The notes under the pieces are model-generated. The model was not told the origin of the DNA and searched no databases. It was given only the letters and a program-made list of their open reading frames with translations. A stretch of 8,812 bases of DNA from an uncultured Veillonella sp. GTDB taxonomy: Bacteria; Bacillota; Negativicutes; Veillonellales; Veillonellaceae. The DNA is taken from positions 1 to 8,812 of the forward strand of contig CALGLI010000249.1 of NCBI GenBank assembly GCA_937930265.1, in the 5' to 3' direction. The position numbers and the translations under genes are program-made. This document shows, piece by piece, positions 1 through 7,157 of the stretch (its first letter is position 1; every line of letters starts with the position of its first letter).

Positions 1-1
1 T

Positions 2-18
2 AGCCCCAAAAAGGGGCT
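2..18 (-). terminator. Short GC-rich hairpin, possible terminator at window edge
   Basis: A 6-bp perfect stem (AGCCCC/GGGGCT) closes a 5-base loop that reads TTTTT on the minus strand. On the plus strand the bases after it (gtaacaaaatag) are not T-rich, so a minus-strand role is more likely. The T-tract that would prove this lies beyond the window edge. It lies about 140 bases past the last minus-strand gene, after a first, longer hairpin. Confidence 0.4.
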
Positions 19-44
19 GTAACAAAATAGACCTTAAATAACAT

Positions 45-80
45 AAAGGAAAGTTGATCAAAAAGTATCAACTTTCCTTT
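45..80. terminator. 14-bp perfect hairpin, probably a bidirectional terminator
   Basis: Bases 45-58 pair perfectly with 67-80 around an 8-base loop. On the plus strand the stem runs into six T (78-83) followed by GTTT, a strong rho-independent tail. On the minus strand the tail is weaker (TTTATGTTATTT). It lies 80 bases past the stop of the last minus-strand gene, so it plausibly ends the glmM operon. The better plus-strand tail suggests that a convergent gene left of the window may also stop here. Confidence 0.65.
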
Positions 81-160
81 TTTGTTTCTATAATACGTAT
101 AACTCCATATATGCCATCTCACATATTTTACCAAGTACGATGAGCGAAGCTGTCAAAAGT

Positions 161-502
161 CTATCCTTGTGGAAAGGCCCCCACATACTCCCACACACTC
201 ATATCTGGTAAATGATTTTGTACATACATAGTTTGCAATATCTCCATACACCATGGTATGGTCACATACTTCTTCACATACATATAATTATGACCGTCTT
301 TCGATAAGGCAATTTCTAAATTTAATTGTTCTGGATGGTCTTCATCCATAATGGCTTGTACAAAGTGGCAGTTTTCTTTTGGTATATCCCAAAACAAAGT
401 GAAGAACACACGTTCATCTGCTACGATTTGGTGTAACACCGTCTCTACATCGTTCCAAGTCCCTTGGTCGTAGGTCTCTTCATCAGTGATTAAACGAAAC
501 AT
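161..502 (-). CDS. Unrecognised 113-residue protein, coupled to glmM
   Basis: I do not recognise this protein and assign no function. It is a soluble-looking, acidic and aromatic-rich chain with no signal peptide and no membrane segment. Features that stand out are an acidic start (DEETYDQGTWNDVE, residues 7-20), a hydrophobic strand-like FFTLFWDI (33-40), an acidic patch MDEDHPEQ (52-59) and a YMYVKKYVTIPW stretch (73-84). It has only two cysteines (45 and 85), far apart. The ATG shares one base with the glmM stop (TAATG). An AAGGAG ribosome site (510-515) sits 7 bases upstream inside glmM, so it is translated with glmM. That placement supports a real gene and hints at a link to GlmM or cell-wall precursor supply, but this is inference only. 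The stop is TAG. Confidence 0.75.
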   Translation of the reverse strand: MFRLITDEETYDQGTWNDVETVLHQIVADERVFFTLFWDIPKENCHFVQAIMDEDHPEQLNLEIALSKDGHNYMYVKKYVTIPWCMEILQTMYVQNHLPDMSVWEYVGAFPQG

Positions 503-1848
503 TACCCTTCTCCTTGTTCGATGCGGATCACATCGCCAATGCGATTACATAGTTCATCCAATTGCTCTTGGTCTGGACCTTCTGCCATAACACGAATCAA
601 TGGTTCTGTACCAGATGGACGCACTAAAATACGGCCATTGCTACCTAATTCTTCTTCTGCTTCACGGATCACATCTTGGATGGCTGTATTTGTTTCCCAA
701 CCCGCTTTGGTTAAGACTCGTACATTCACCAACAATTGTGGATATTTCGTCATCAAACCAGCTAATTCAGATAAAGATTTTCCTTTTTCTTTCATGATAG
801 ACAAGGTTTGTACTGCCGTCAATAAGCCATCACCAGTGCTGTTGTAATCCAAGAAGATGACATGACCCGATTGTTCCCCACCAATCGAATACCCTTCAGC
901 AAGCATTTTTTCCAACACATAGCGGTCTCCCACAGCAGTGCTACATGTTTGCATACCCAATTCTTTAGCCGCCTTATGAAAGCCAATATTACTCATCACA
1001 GTGCCTACAATCATGTTATCTTTCAGTTTACCTTGCTCTTTCAAATGTAAACCACAAAGCAACATAATTTGGTCACCGTCTAAGACTTGACCTTTTTCAT
1101 CTACCATTAAACATCGGTCCGCATCACCATCATTGGCAATCCCCACTTGTGCACCTTCACGAAGCACTACCTCTTGTAAACCTTCTAAATGAGTAGACCC
1201 TGCATTATCATTGATATTGGTTCCTGTTGGTTCTACGTTAATCGCAATAACCTCAGCCCCTAATTGACGAAGAATCTTAGGCCCCACATAGGAAGCTGCC
1301 CCATGGGCTCCGTCATACACAACTTTTAAACCAGTTAGTATATCGCTAGTAGATACTACGAAGTTCACATATTCTTCCACCCAGTCTTGATGATAGAAGA
1401 TTTGCCCAATATCACCTTTTGTTGGGCGTGGCAAACAATCATCAGCGCTGGCAGTACATAGCTTTTCAATGTCATCTTCTACCGCATCTGGTAATTTAAA
1501 TCCATTGCCATCAAAAAATTTAATACCATTATCTGGATACGGATTATGAGATGCTGAAATCACAACCCCTGCGGTACATCCTTTCTGACGCACTAAATAG
1601 GCAATCGCTGGTGTCGGTGCTTCTCCTAAAATAATCACATCTCCACCTACAGCACAAATACCAGAGGCTAAGGCATTTTCTAGCATGCCTCCAGAAATGC
1701 GTGTATCACGTCCAATTAAGAAGGTTGGACGATCTACGGATTGACCGAAGTAGGATGCTGCCGCACGACCTAAATGATAGGCCAACTCTGGCGTTAAAAA
1801 TTCATTCACTAAACCTCGTACCCCATCTGTACCGAATAATCTACTCAT
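502..1848 (-). CDS. glmM: Phosphoglucosamine mutase GlmM
   Basis: This cytoplasmic enzyme converts glucosamine-6-phosphate to glucosamine-1-phosphate, the step leading to UDP-GlcNAc and so to peptidoglycan. At 448 residues it is full length for bacterial GlmM. All four active-site motifs of the alpha-D-phosphohexomutase family are visible: the phosphoserine loop SASHNP (98-103, catalytic Ser100), the metal site DGDADR (240-245), the sugar-binding GGEQSGH (323-329) and the phosphate-binding RPSGTEP (410-416). The N-terminal FGTDGVRG (5-12) is typical of GlmM. The ATG overlaps the end of the upstream FAD-protein gene by 8 bases and has an AAGGAG site (1855-1860) 6 bases upstream. The position downstream of cdaA and cdaR is the conserved Firmicute arrangement, in which GlmM binds and restrains CdaA. 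Nothing looks damaged. Confidence 0.97.
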   Translation of the reverse strand: MSRLFGTDGVRGLVNEFLTPELAYHLGRAAASYFGQSVDRPTFLIGRDTRISGGMLENALASGICAVGGDVIILGEAPTPAIAYLVRQKGCTAGVVISASHNPYPDNGIKFFDGNGFKLPDAVEDDIEKLCTASADDCLPRPTKGDIGQIFYHQDWVEEYVNFVVSTSDILTGLKVVYDGAHGAASYVGPKILRQLGAEVIAINVEPTGTNINDNAGSTHLEGLQEVVLREGAQVGIANDGDADRCLMVDEKGQVLDGDQIMLLCGLHLKEQGKLKDNMIVGTVMSNIGFHKAAKELGMQTCSTAVGDRYVLEKMLAEGYSIGGEQSGHVIFLDYNSTGDGLLTAVQTLSIMKEKGKSLSELAGLMTKYPQLLVNVRVLTKAGWETNTAIQDVIREAEEELGSNGRILVRPSGTEPLIRVMAEGPDQEQLDELCNRIGDVIRIEQGEG

Positions 1849-3454
1849 GATGATCTCCTTTCAAAGGGCCATATGTATTCATAATTAGTATGGCAGTTTC
1901 TGCCCCATCTAAGGCCGCGCTCATAATGCCTCCTGCGTAGCCTGCACCTTCCCCGATAGGATATAATCCCTTCGTGGACTGTGAAAGTCTGTTTTCATCT
2001 CGTACGATGCGAAGTGGTGCTGAGGTTCGTGTTTCCACCCCGGTCATACACACATGGTCCGCATCAAAGCCTTGTATACGACGTCCAAAATACGGCAATG
2101 CCTCAGCCAATGTATGTGTCACATACTCCGGCAAGCACTCTCGTATATCTGCTGGTGTGACCCCTGGCTCATAACTATATGCCTCACGTTGTACATCATT
2201 TGTCTCTGTACGACCCAAGAAATGCCCTACCGTCTGAATTGGCGCATGATAATTGCGTCCCCCCACGATAAACGCCTGTTCTTCCCATTTTCGTTGAAAG
2301 TCCACCCCAGCTAATGGATGACCTCCAAAGTCACGAGGACCTACAGTAACCACCAGCGCACTGTTCGCAATCCCACTATCACGAGCGTATAAACTCATGC
2401 CATTGGTAACAACACCACCTGCTTCAGAGGCACTGGCAACGACTTGCCCTCCTGGACACATGCAGAAACTATAGCAAGAACGATCTTGTTCTTTATCGTG
2501 ATACACCAAGGAATATTCTGCGGCTCCTAATCCAATATCTGCTGGATGCACTCCGTATTGTGACGTATCAATGACGTCTTGATCATGCTCAATACGAACA
2601 CCGATAGCAAAGGATTTCCCTTCTAAATGGACTCCTCTGTCATAGAGCATGCGATACGTATCTCGTGCACTGTGACCCACCCCTAATATCACAATATCTG
2701 CCGGGATGCGTTCTGTTCCATTAATAATAACGCCAGTTACCACTTGATTTTCTACTTCTATATCTGTGACGTGCGCACCAAATCGAACGTCTCCACCCCA
2801 TGCAATAATTTGCTCTCGCATAGCTTTCACCATATGGCGCAAAATATCTGTCCCTACATGAGGTTTATGTTTATATAAAATTTCTTCAGGGGCTCCAAAT
2901 TCTACAAAGTATCTAGCAATCTCATGAAGTCTTGGATGGGTTACACGGGTGGTCAATTTACCATCTGAAAAGGTACCTGCGCCACCTTCGCCGAACTGCA
3001 CATTCGACTCTGGTTTAAAAATACCTTCTTTCCAGAATTGTTCTACATCTAGTGTCCGTTGGTCTACATCTTGCCCCCGCTCTAATACGATAGGACGATA
3101 CCCTTCTCTGGCTAAGTAAAAGGCGGCTAGCATTCCAGCTGGTCCAAACCCTACAACCACTGGCCGATGTTGCATAGACATAGTACCTAGCACAATAGGT
3201 TCCGGCATTTCAGGTTCCATCAAGGTAATGTCTTTATGGCGGCTTAATTGTTTCATCAATTGTTGCTCTTGGTCTACTTCTAAAAACAACGTATACACAA
3301 AAGTAATATGTGGTTTCTTCCTCGCATCCACGGCCCGTCGTACCACATGAATCGCTTTAATACGTCCTTGTAATGGACTATATTTTTTAACCAGTAATGT
3401 TTCTAACCGCTCTGCCTCTTGCACGGGTATGCGAAAATTAATAATACGTAACAT
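1841..3454 (-). CDS. FAD-dependent oxidoreductase, COG2509 type
   Basis: This is a 537-residue flavoprotein of the uncharacterised FAD-dependent dehydrogenase group (COG2509). An N-terminal domain of about 85 residues precedes the dinucleotide fold. It carries the DARKKP motif (43-48) that I associate with this group. The FAD-binding GFGPAG is at 102-107, with the ribose-binding Glu125 in VLERG. Further conserved-looking blocks are FGEGGAGTFSDGKL (154-167), LGVGHSARDTY (257-267), CMCPGGQVV (331-339) and a C-terminal flavin-contacting GLYPIGEGAGYAGGI (496-510). There is no membrane segment, so it is probably cytoplasmic. Substrate and electron partner are unknown to me. The ATG has AGGAGA (3460-3465) 5 bases upstream. 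Its gene follows cdaR after 9 bases and overlaps glmM by 8, so it is an integral member of this operon. Confidence 0.9.
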   Translation of the reverse strand: MLRIINFRIPVQEAERLETLLVKKYSPLQGRIKAIHVVRRAVDARKKPHITFVYTLFLEVDQEQQLMKQLSRHKDITLMEPEMPEPIVLGTMSMQHRPVVVGFGPAGMLAAFYLAREGYRPIVLERGQDVDQRTLDVEQFWKEGIFKPESNVQFGEGGAGTFSDGKLTTRVTHPRLHEIARYFVEFGAPEEILYKHKPHVGTDILRHMVKAMREQIIAWGGDVRFGAHVTDIEVENQVVTGVIINGTERIPADIVILGVGHSARDTYRMLYDRGVHLEGKSFAIGVRIEHDQDVIDTSQYGVHPADIGLGAAEYSLVYHDKEQDRSCYSFCMCPGGQVVASASEAGGVVTNGMSLYARDSGIANSALVVTVGPRDFGGHPLAGVDFQRKWEEQAFIVGGRNYHAPIQTVGHFLGRTETNDVQREAYSYEPGVTPADIRECLPEYVTHTLAEALPYFGRRIQGFDADHVCMTGVETRTSAPLRIVRDENRLSQSTKGLYPIGEGAGYAGGIMSAALDGAETAILIMNTYGPLKGDHHE

Positions 3455-3463
3455 GTTTCTCTC

Positions 3464-4393
3464 CTACATCTGTGGTTCAATTTCTACTTTCACCACAACT
3501 CGGTCTGTGGTTGTTGTCACACCATCTGGCAATACTAAACTATACCCACCCGTAAAGCTACTAGTAGCAATATCTACTGGAATATCTATAGTCTTCACAC
3601 CATCAACACCATTGAGGATAGATTCTTTCCCCACAATAGATACCTCTTTAGGTTCCACCACAACACGTTTAATCGTGTATCCTACTGGTACAGTCCCCAC
3701 TATATTTGGTTGAATAGGTACCTTTTTCTCCATTCGAATACGCTCTAATTCGTATTGAATTTGTGCTCCTTTAGGAGTAATCGTTAACCCTTCTACCACA
3801 TTTCCAGCAGAATCCACTGTCAAAATATCACCAACTTCTGTAAAACTTTCACGATGTTTATCTAGGTTAATGCGAATCACAGCATACGATGCTTTACTTA
3901 CTAAGTGGGCTGGTCCAGAAATCGTAACCGTCGTAGGCATGATTTTCGAGTCTTTAATGGCAATATCATTAGGCACTGTCCCCAATGGATGCACCTGTAC
4001 TTGCAATTCTTTTACCATATATTCATCCACTGTAACAGTCACATTTTCTGGTGTCATACTGTCTATGAAAGTCCCTGTAGGTGCAGTAAAGTTAATAGGT
4101 ATATTTTCCTGTCCTACCCGGACATTTTTCATGTTCACATACGCCTTCAATACAGATGGGTTAATGTCAAAGATGGCATTTCGAGGTCCTCGTAAATGAA
4201 CCCGCACTTCGCTCGGTACCCCTTCTACTAAATAATTTTGATCCAAGTTTTGCACTTGTACTGGTACGGTGTAGGTCATTTCAATGATAGGGTTTTGATC
4301 CTTCATGACATACACCCACATACCAATAGCGCAAAATAAGCAAAATAATTTCATGCCCCAATTATGTTTTAATCCTACTATCCAATGCATCAT
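3464..4393 (-). CDS. cdaR: CdaR, YbbR-domain regulator of diadenylate cyclase
   Basis: A membrane-anchored partner that modulates CdaA. At 309 residues it has one N-terminal membrane segment (about 15-30, KLFCLFCAIGMWVYVM) and then an outside portion of three YbbR-type beta repeats. By eye these cover roughly 38-125, 128-217 and 222-306. Each opens with a short strand (VPVQVQNL, LQVQVHPLG, VPIQPNIVG) and contains a V.(V/I).G-like core such as VRVHLRGP, VTISGP or VSIVGK. Some family members have four repeats, so three is on the shorter side but not truncated. The ATG overlaps the cdaA stop as ATGA. A GAGGTGA ribosome site (4400-4406) lies 6 bases upstream of the first of two consecutive ATG codons, so the first is used here. 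Adjacency to cdaA supports the name strongly. Confidence 0.93.
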   Translation of the reverse strand: MMHWIVGLKHNWGMKLFCLFCAIGMWVYVMKDQNPIIEMTYTVPVQVQNLDQNYLVEGVPSEVRVHLRGPRNAIFDINPSVLKAYVNMKNVRVGQENIPINFTAPTGTFIDSMTPENVTVTVDEYMVKELQVQVHPLGTVPNDIAIKDSKIMPTTVTISGPAHLVSKASYAVIRINLDKHRESFTEVGDILTVDSAGNVVEGLTITPKGAQIQYELERIRMEKKVPIQPNIVGTVPVGYTIKRVVVEPKEVSIVGKESILNGVDGVKTIDIPVDIATSSFTGGYSLVLPDGVTTTTDRVVVKVEIEPQM

Positions 4394-5217
4394 TTCGACT
4401 CACCTCGTTTGATTTTAAGTAAAGAGCTGACTGCACTTGGTGTTGGCTCCAATAAGGTCAACATAACTGTGCGCAATGTATCTTCCGTAACACCACGGTG
4501 AATTTGTCCACCTAAAGCATAGGAAATTTGTCCGGTTTCTTCACTGACCACTACCACTAAGGCATCACTTTCTTCACTTTGCCCCAAGGCTGAACGGTGT
4601 CGAGTCCCTAGTTCCTTACTAACGTCACGATTTTGACTCACTGGCAATAAACTGGCCGCCGTTTCGATACGACCGTTACGAATGATTACCGCTCCATCAT
4701 GAAGAGGAGATTTTGGATAAAATAAATTCATCAACAATTCACTAGTCACGAGTCCATCAATACGTGTGCCTTGCATAGATAAGACGTCTAACTTCATCTT
4801 TCTTTCAAAGACCATGAGAGCCCCAATTTTACGACGAGACATACTACGGCAAGCGATGACGACTTCTTTCACAATGGATGTAAGCTCTTCTTTAGAAATT
4901 TTGGTGCGAGACGAGAAAAATCCAGTACCACTACCCAGTTGCTCTAAGAGACGTCGTAATTCTGGCTGAAATACAATGGGTAAGGCAATCATAAGGACTG
5001 CCACACTTTGTTGCATCATCCAACTGATGGTATGCAACCCCATGAAGTGTGCTACGATATTTAAAACAACTAATACGCCCAAGCCTTTTAATAAGCCCAA
5101 GGCTCTTGTATTTTTAACTAGACGATATAACCAATAAAATAGTGTGGCTACAACTATAATATCTACGATATCTAAGAACCGTAATGTGGCTAATGTAGTT
5201 TGTAATTGAAACAGCAT
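4390..5217 (-). CDS. cdaA: CdaA, membrane diadenylate cyclase
   Basis: This enzyme makes cyclic di-AMP from two ATP. At 275 residues it is the normal length for CdaA (also called DacA or YbbP). Three hydrophobic segments lie near the N terminus (about 16-31, 41-58 and 65-83). They are followed by a linker and the cytoplasmic DAC (DisA_N) domain from about 105 onward. The two catalytic motifs are intact: DGA (174-176, in PLHDGAVI) and RHR (206-208, in GTRHRSALG). The ATG has AGGAG (5225-5229) 7 bases upstream. It is the first gene of its operon, preceded by a 102-base gap with a candidate promoter, and cdaR follows with a 4-base overlap. The second messenger controls potassium and osmolyte transport and cell-wall homeostasis in Firmicutes. 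I see no c-di-AMP riboswitch in the short leader. Confidence 0.97.
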   Translation of the reverse strand: MLFQLQTTLATLRFLDIVDIIVVATLFYWLYRLVKNTRALGLLKGLGVLVVLNIVAHFMGLHTISWMMQQSVAVLMIALPIVFQPELRRLLEQLGSGTGFFSSRTKISKEELTSIVKEVVIACRSMSRRKIGALMVFERKMKLDVLSMQGTRIDGLVTSELLMNLFYPKSPLHDGAVIIRNGRIETAASLLPVSQNRDVSKELGTRHRSALGQSEESDALVVVVSEETGQISYALGGQIHRGVTEDTLRTVMLTLLEPTPSAVSSLLKIKRGESK

Positions 5218-5247
5218 AGAATATCTCCTATCCTTTCTAATACAAAT

Positions 5248-5275
5248 AAGGGCACATGCTCATGCATGTACCCTT
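5248..5275 (-). terminator. Hairpin ending the molybdenum-hydroxylase operon
   Basis: On the minus strand a 12-bp stem (arms 5275-5264 and 5259-5248) closes a 4-base loop. One pair is a G-T wobble on this strand but a C-A mismatch on the other strand, so the structure favours minus-strand RNA. The tail that follows (ATTTGTATT) is only moderately T-rich. It lies 44 bases past the stop of the last XdhC-type gene and 31 bases before cdaA, the right place to separate the two operons. Incomplete termination is plausible. Confidence 0.55.
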
Positions 5276-5277
5276 TT

Positions 5278-5306
5278 ATTGTATCCTATATTGGTATTTT
5301 TTTCTA
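5278..5306 (-). promoter_or_regulatory. Candidate sigma-A promoter for cdaA operon
   Basis: Minus-strand TAGAAA (5306-5301, 4 of 6 matches to TTGACA) and TACAAT (5283-5278, 5 of 6 matches to TATAAT) are separated by exactly 17 bases. The predicted start would be near 5271, inside the upstream arm of the adjacent hairpin. A full terminator stem would then form only in RNA that reads through from the upstream operon. The -10 is good and the -35 is mediocre. This is the only reasonable promoter I see in the 102-base gap. Confidence 0.45.
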
Positions 5307-5319
5307 GTAAACCTAGTAG

Positions 5320-5634
5320 TTATACATGGTAGGTTTCGATGAGTACGTCCATGTTACCGCCGCAGACCATGCCTTCTTTGACTGCTACATCATCATTTAA
5401 ATCCACATAAATACGGCGGAAATGTTCTTTCTTTTCCAATGCGTCTACCGCACTCAATCGAATTTCATTTTCCGCACGACCACCTCCGATAGTGCCAAAT
5501 ATTGATCCATCTTGGTGGACAATCATTGTTGTGCCCGCTTTACGTGGAGTAGAGCCGTGGGTATTTAAAATCGTTGTCACCGCTAATGTGTGTTCCTTAT
5601 GTTGTTGTAAATACTCAATAAACTCATACTTCAT
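5320..5634 (-). CDS. XdhC/CoxI N-terminal-domain protein, stand-alone
   Basis: A 104-residue protein consisting only of the XdhC/CoxI domain that normally forms the N-terminal half of XdhC, the chaperone that binds and delivers sulfurated molybdenum cofactor to hydroxylases. Family motifs are clear: HGSTPRKAGTTMIV (26-39), DGSIFGTIGGGRAENEI (42-58) and GMVCGGNMDVLIE (88-100), the last with Cys91 of the conserved CGG. I chose the ATG at 5634, which has an AAAGAGGT site 7 bases upstream. A longer GTG start at 5664 has no comparable ribosome site. The gene overlaps the upstream XdhC Rossmann-domain gene by 11 bases, so the two are probably made together and may act as a complex. It is the last gene before the operon-ending hairpin. 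Confidence 0.88.
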   Translation of the reverse strand: MKYEFIEYLQQHKEHTLAVTTILNTHGSTPRKAGTTMIVHQDGSIFGTIGGGRAENEIRLSAVDALEKKEHFRRIYVDLNDDVAVKEGMVCGGNMDVLIETYHV

Positions 5635-6349
5635 GGGTATACCTCTTTTTCGATAAAAAACCACCCTGCTTACGATACGACACTGCCATGTATTCTGCTA
5701 CGATAGAAAGCGCTATTTCTTCTGGTGTTTGAGCCCCTAAATCTAATCCAATAGGACCATATAACATATCTAGCTCTTGCTGTGTCCAGCCTTCTTCTTT
5801 TAACACTTCAAAAGCATGGAAGATGCGTTTATGGCTACCCATGACACCCACATAGGTTGGCAACACATGGCGCACTTGGTGCAAGCATAGGCTATCGAAT
5901 TCATGAGCTCTAGTGACTACCACTATGCCAGTATAGGCATGAAGATTTAAATTATCCTGTAATGATGTAAAATCTAAATGTACTCGTTTTACACGTGAAT
6001 CAAAAAAGTTTTCTTGTAAGTATTCAGCTCGGTCATCCACAACTGTTACACCGCAACCAATGAATAAAAATTGGTCAGCCACACAACGGCTTACGTGACC
6101 AGCCCCTAGAATGAGGACTTCTGGATCTTTTTCTACTGGTTGCAGAAAACATTCCATATCTTCAATAGAAAATAATTGTGGCTCTATTCTTTGAGGTACT
6201 GTAAAGCCTTCAATAGCATTGCCATACACCACTTCACCAGTATGGCTATACATCACTTTGTCGCCTTGTCGCTCTCCAGATAAAATCGTTACGATCAACG
6301 ATGATTCATCCTTTGCCATACGTTCTTGCGCAATATCAATCAGATTCAT
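5624..6349 (-). CDS. XdhC Rossmann-domain maturation protein
   Basis: A 241-residue protein carrying the C-terminal NAD(P)-fold half of XdhC, a factor that matures and inserts the molybdenum cofactor of xanthine-dehydrogenase-type enzymes. Visible motifs are the dinucleotide loop LILGAGHVS (79-87), VVDDR (103-107), VVVTRAHEFD (143-152), TYVGVMGSHKRI (165-176) and the signature GPIGLDLGAQTPEEIALSI (198-216). The first 70 residues take the place of the usual CoxI domain but lack its GSTPR, GGG and CGG motifs. A faint echo may remain around LIVTILSGERQGDKVMYSHTG (18-38). The ATG has AAGGAG (6357-6362) 7 bases upstream and starts 4 bases after yqeB. The missing CoxI half is encoded separately just downstream. 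Close XdhC relatives and the family-level role are secure. The division of labour between the two pieces is inference. Confidence 0.9.
   Translation of the reverse strand: MNLIDIAQERMAKDESSLIVTILSGERQGDKVMYSHTGEVVYGNAIEGFTVPQRIEPQLFSIEDMECFLQPVEKDPEVLILGAGHVSRCVADQFLFIGCGVTVVDDRAEYLQENFFDSRVKRVHLDFTSLQDNLNLHAYTGIVVVTRAHEFDSLCLHQVRHVLPTYVGVMGSHKRIFHAFEVLKEEGWTQQELDMLYGPIGLDLGAQTPEEIALSIVAEYMAVSYRKQGGFLSKKRYTHEV
5641..5648 (-). promoter_or_regulatory. Ribosome site fixing the CoxI-domain gene start
   Basis: Minus-strand AAAGAGGT lies 7 bases before the ATG at 5634. It selects this start over the GTG at 5664, which would add ten residues (VFYRKRGIP after the initiator) that do not look like the family's N terminus. 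Confidence 0.6.
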
Positions 6350-6353
6350 GGTA

Positions 6354-7157
6354 CTACTCCTTTATCTGCTCATATTCCCAAGCAGTGATGGCCTCCATCA
6401 CACCACCGCCGATAGCTAATGCTTTATCTGATATAGTAAAGCAATGACTATCTTCACATCGTGCGTCCACATCCGCCAGTTTAAAGCCTTTCGTTACTAA
6501 TATATTAGAGGCTAAGATACCTCGTAAAATGCCCGTAATTTTTGCATGCACTGGTACATCCTCTACATAGCCTATGATAGAACCCGCCTCTACTTGATCT
6601 CCAATATGGCTTTTTGCTACAAATAAACCTTCTGTTGGGGAGTGTATTACTCGCTCATGAGTATAGCCACCTACATTCCCAGGAATCCCCGTATTGGCTA
6701 AGGCTGGTCCCTCATAAATGCATCGACCTAATGTATGACCACGCATGGTTTCAACTACAACATGCACATCCTTGCCAGCATTGAATCCAGGACCGCATCC
6801 AATGACTAAGAGAGCATCACTTTTTTGAGTTCCCACATTTCGTTTTGCCAAAATTGCATCCACCACGATGATTGGTTGTATCGTAGCTAATACGGTTTCA
6901 TAGGGCTCAGTAACAACAGGAATTGCTTCACGACTCTCTAATAGTTTTGCCACATCTTGTAAGGGTACATGACGTGAGCGCAAGCGCTCTAAAATCATTT
7001 CTCCTCGGTGCACTGCATTTCCATAGGACACTTCTCTACGAATCATGGTAGGAATGGCAATTTCATTAATCACCACAGAATACCCTGCTCGCCACAAACG
7101 ATACACAGCGCCAGATGCCACATCTCCACCGCTACGGATGAGAATGATTGGTTTCAT
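6354..7157 (-). CDS. yqeB: YqeB/EF2563-family molybdenum hydroxylase accessory protein
   Basis: A 267-residue member of the EF2563/YqeB family, whose genes travel with selenium-dependent molybdenum hydroxylases. Its biochemical role is not settled. The N terminus has a Rossmann-like loop, ILIRSGGDVASG (5-16), then the family's AIPTMIRREVSYGNAV (34-49). A central block VIGCGPGFNAGKDVHVVVET (118-137) is followed by a GNVGGYTHERV segment. A compact beta-rich stretch (about 171-215, PTEGLFVAKSHIGDQVEAGS) resembles a biotinyl/lipoyl-type hammerhead fold by its IGDQVEAG...I pattern. The C terminus ends with ISDKALAIGGGVMEAI (242-257). Two cysteines lie close together (234 and 239, RCEDSHCF). The ATG has GGAGG (7163-7167) 5 bases upstream and overlaps mocA by 26 bases. 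YqeC, MocA and XdhC neighbours fit a shared maturation pathway. Confidence 0.88.
   Translation of the reverse strand: MKPIILIRSGGDVASGAVYRLWRAGYSVVINEIAIPTMIRREVSYGNAVHRGEMILERLRSRHVPLQDVAKLLESREAIPVVTEPYETVLATIQPIIVVDAILAKRNVGTQKSDALLVIGCGPGFNAGKDVHVVVETMRGHTLGRCIYEGPALANTGIPGNVGGYTHERVIHSPTEGLFVAKSHIGDQVEAGSIIGYVEDVPVHAKITGILRGILASNILVTKGFKLADVDARCEDSHCFTISDKALAIGGGVMEAITAWEYEQIKE

Noticed and set aside
89..94. Perfect plus-strand TATAAT.
   Set aside because: No acceptable -35 lies 15-18 bases upstream, where the terminator stem sits, and no plus-strand gene follows.
125..156. Minus-strand promoter with a perfect TTGACA (151-156) and TAAAAT (125-130).
   Set aside because: The spacing is 20 bases, well beyond the usual 16-18. 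At 17 bases the sequence reads TGGTAA. The region is also directly upstream of a terminator hairpin, so I treat it as chance.
3870..4199. Plus-strand open frames of about 96-109 codons opposite cdaR.
   Set aside because: They are antisense shadows of a well-supported CdaR coding region, with no family resemblance or start signal.
5218..5319. A c-di-AMP (ydaO-type) riboswitch before cdaA.
   Set aside because: The whole gap is only 102 bases, too short for that fold, and holds only the promoter-like and terminator-like elements.
5624..5626. In-frame TGA at the end of the XdhC Rossmann gene as a possible selenocysteine codon.
   Set aside because: The protein already ends after complete family motifs, the next gene starts in the overlap, and no SECIS-like hairpin follows. 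Selenium in these hydroxylases is a labile ligand, not selenocysteine.
5320..6349. The two XdhC-type genes as one gene broken by a frameshift.
   Set aside because: The domain order is the reverse of an intact XdhC, and each part has its own start and ribosome site.
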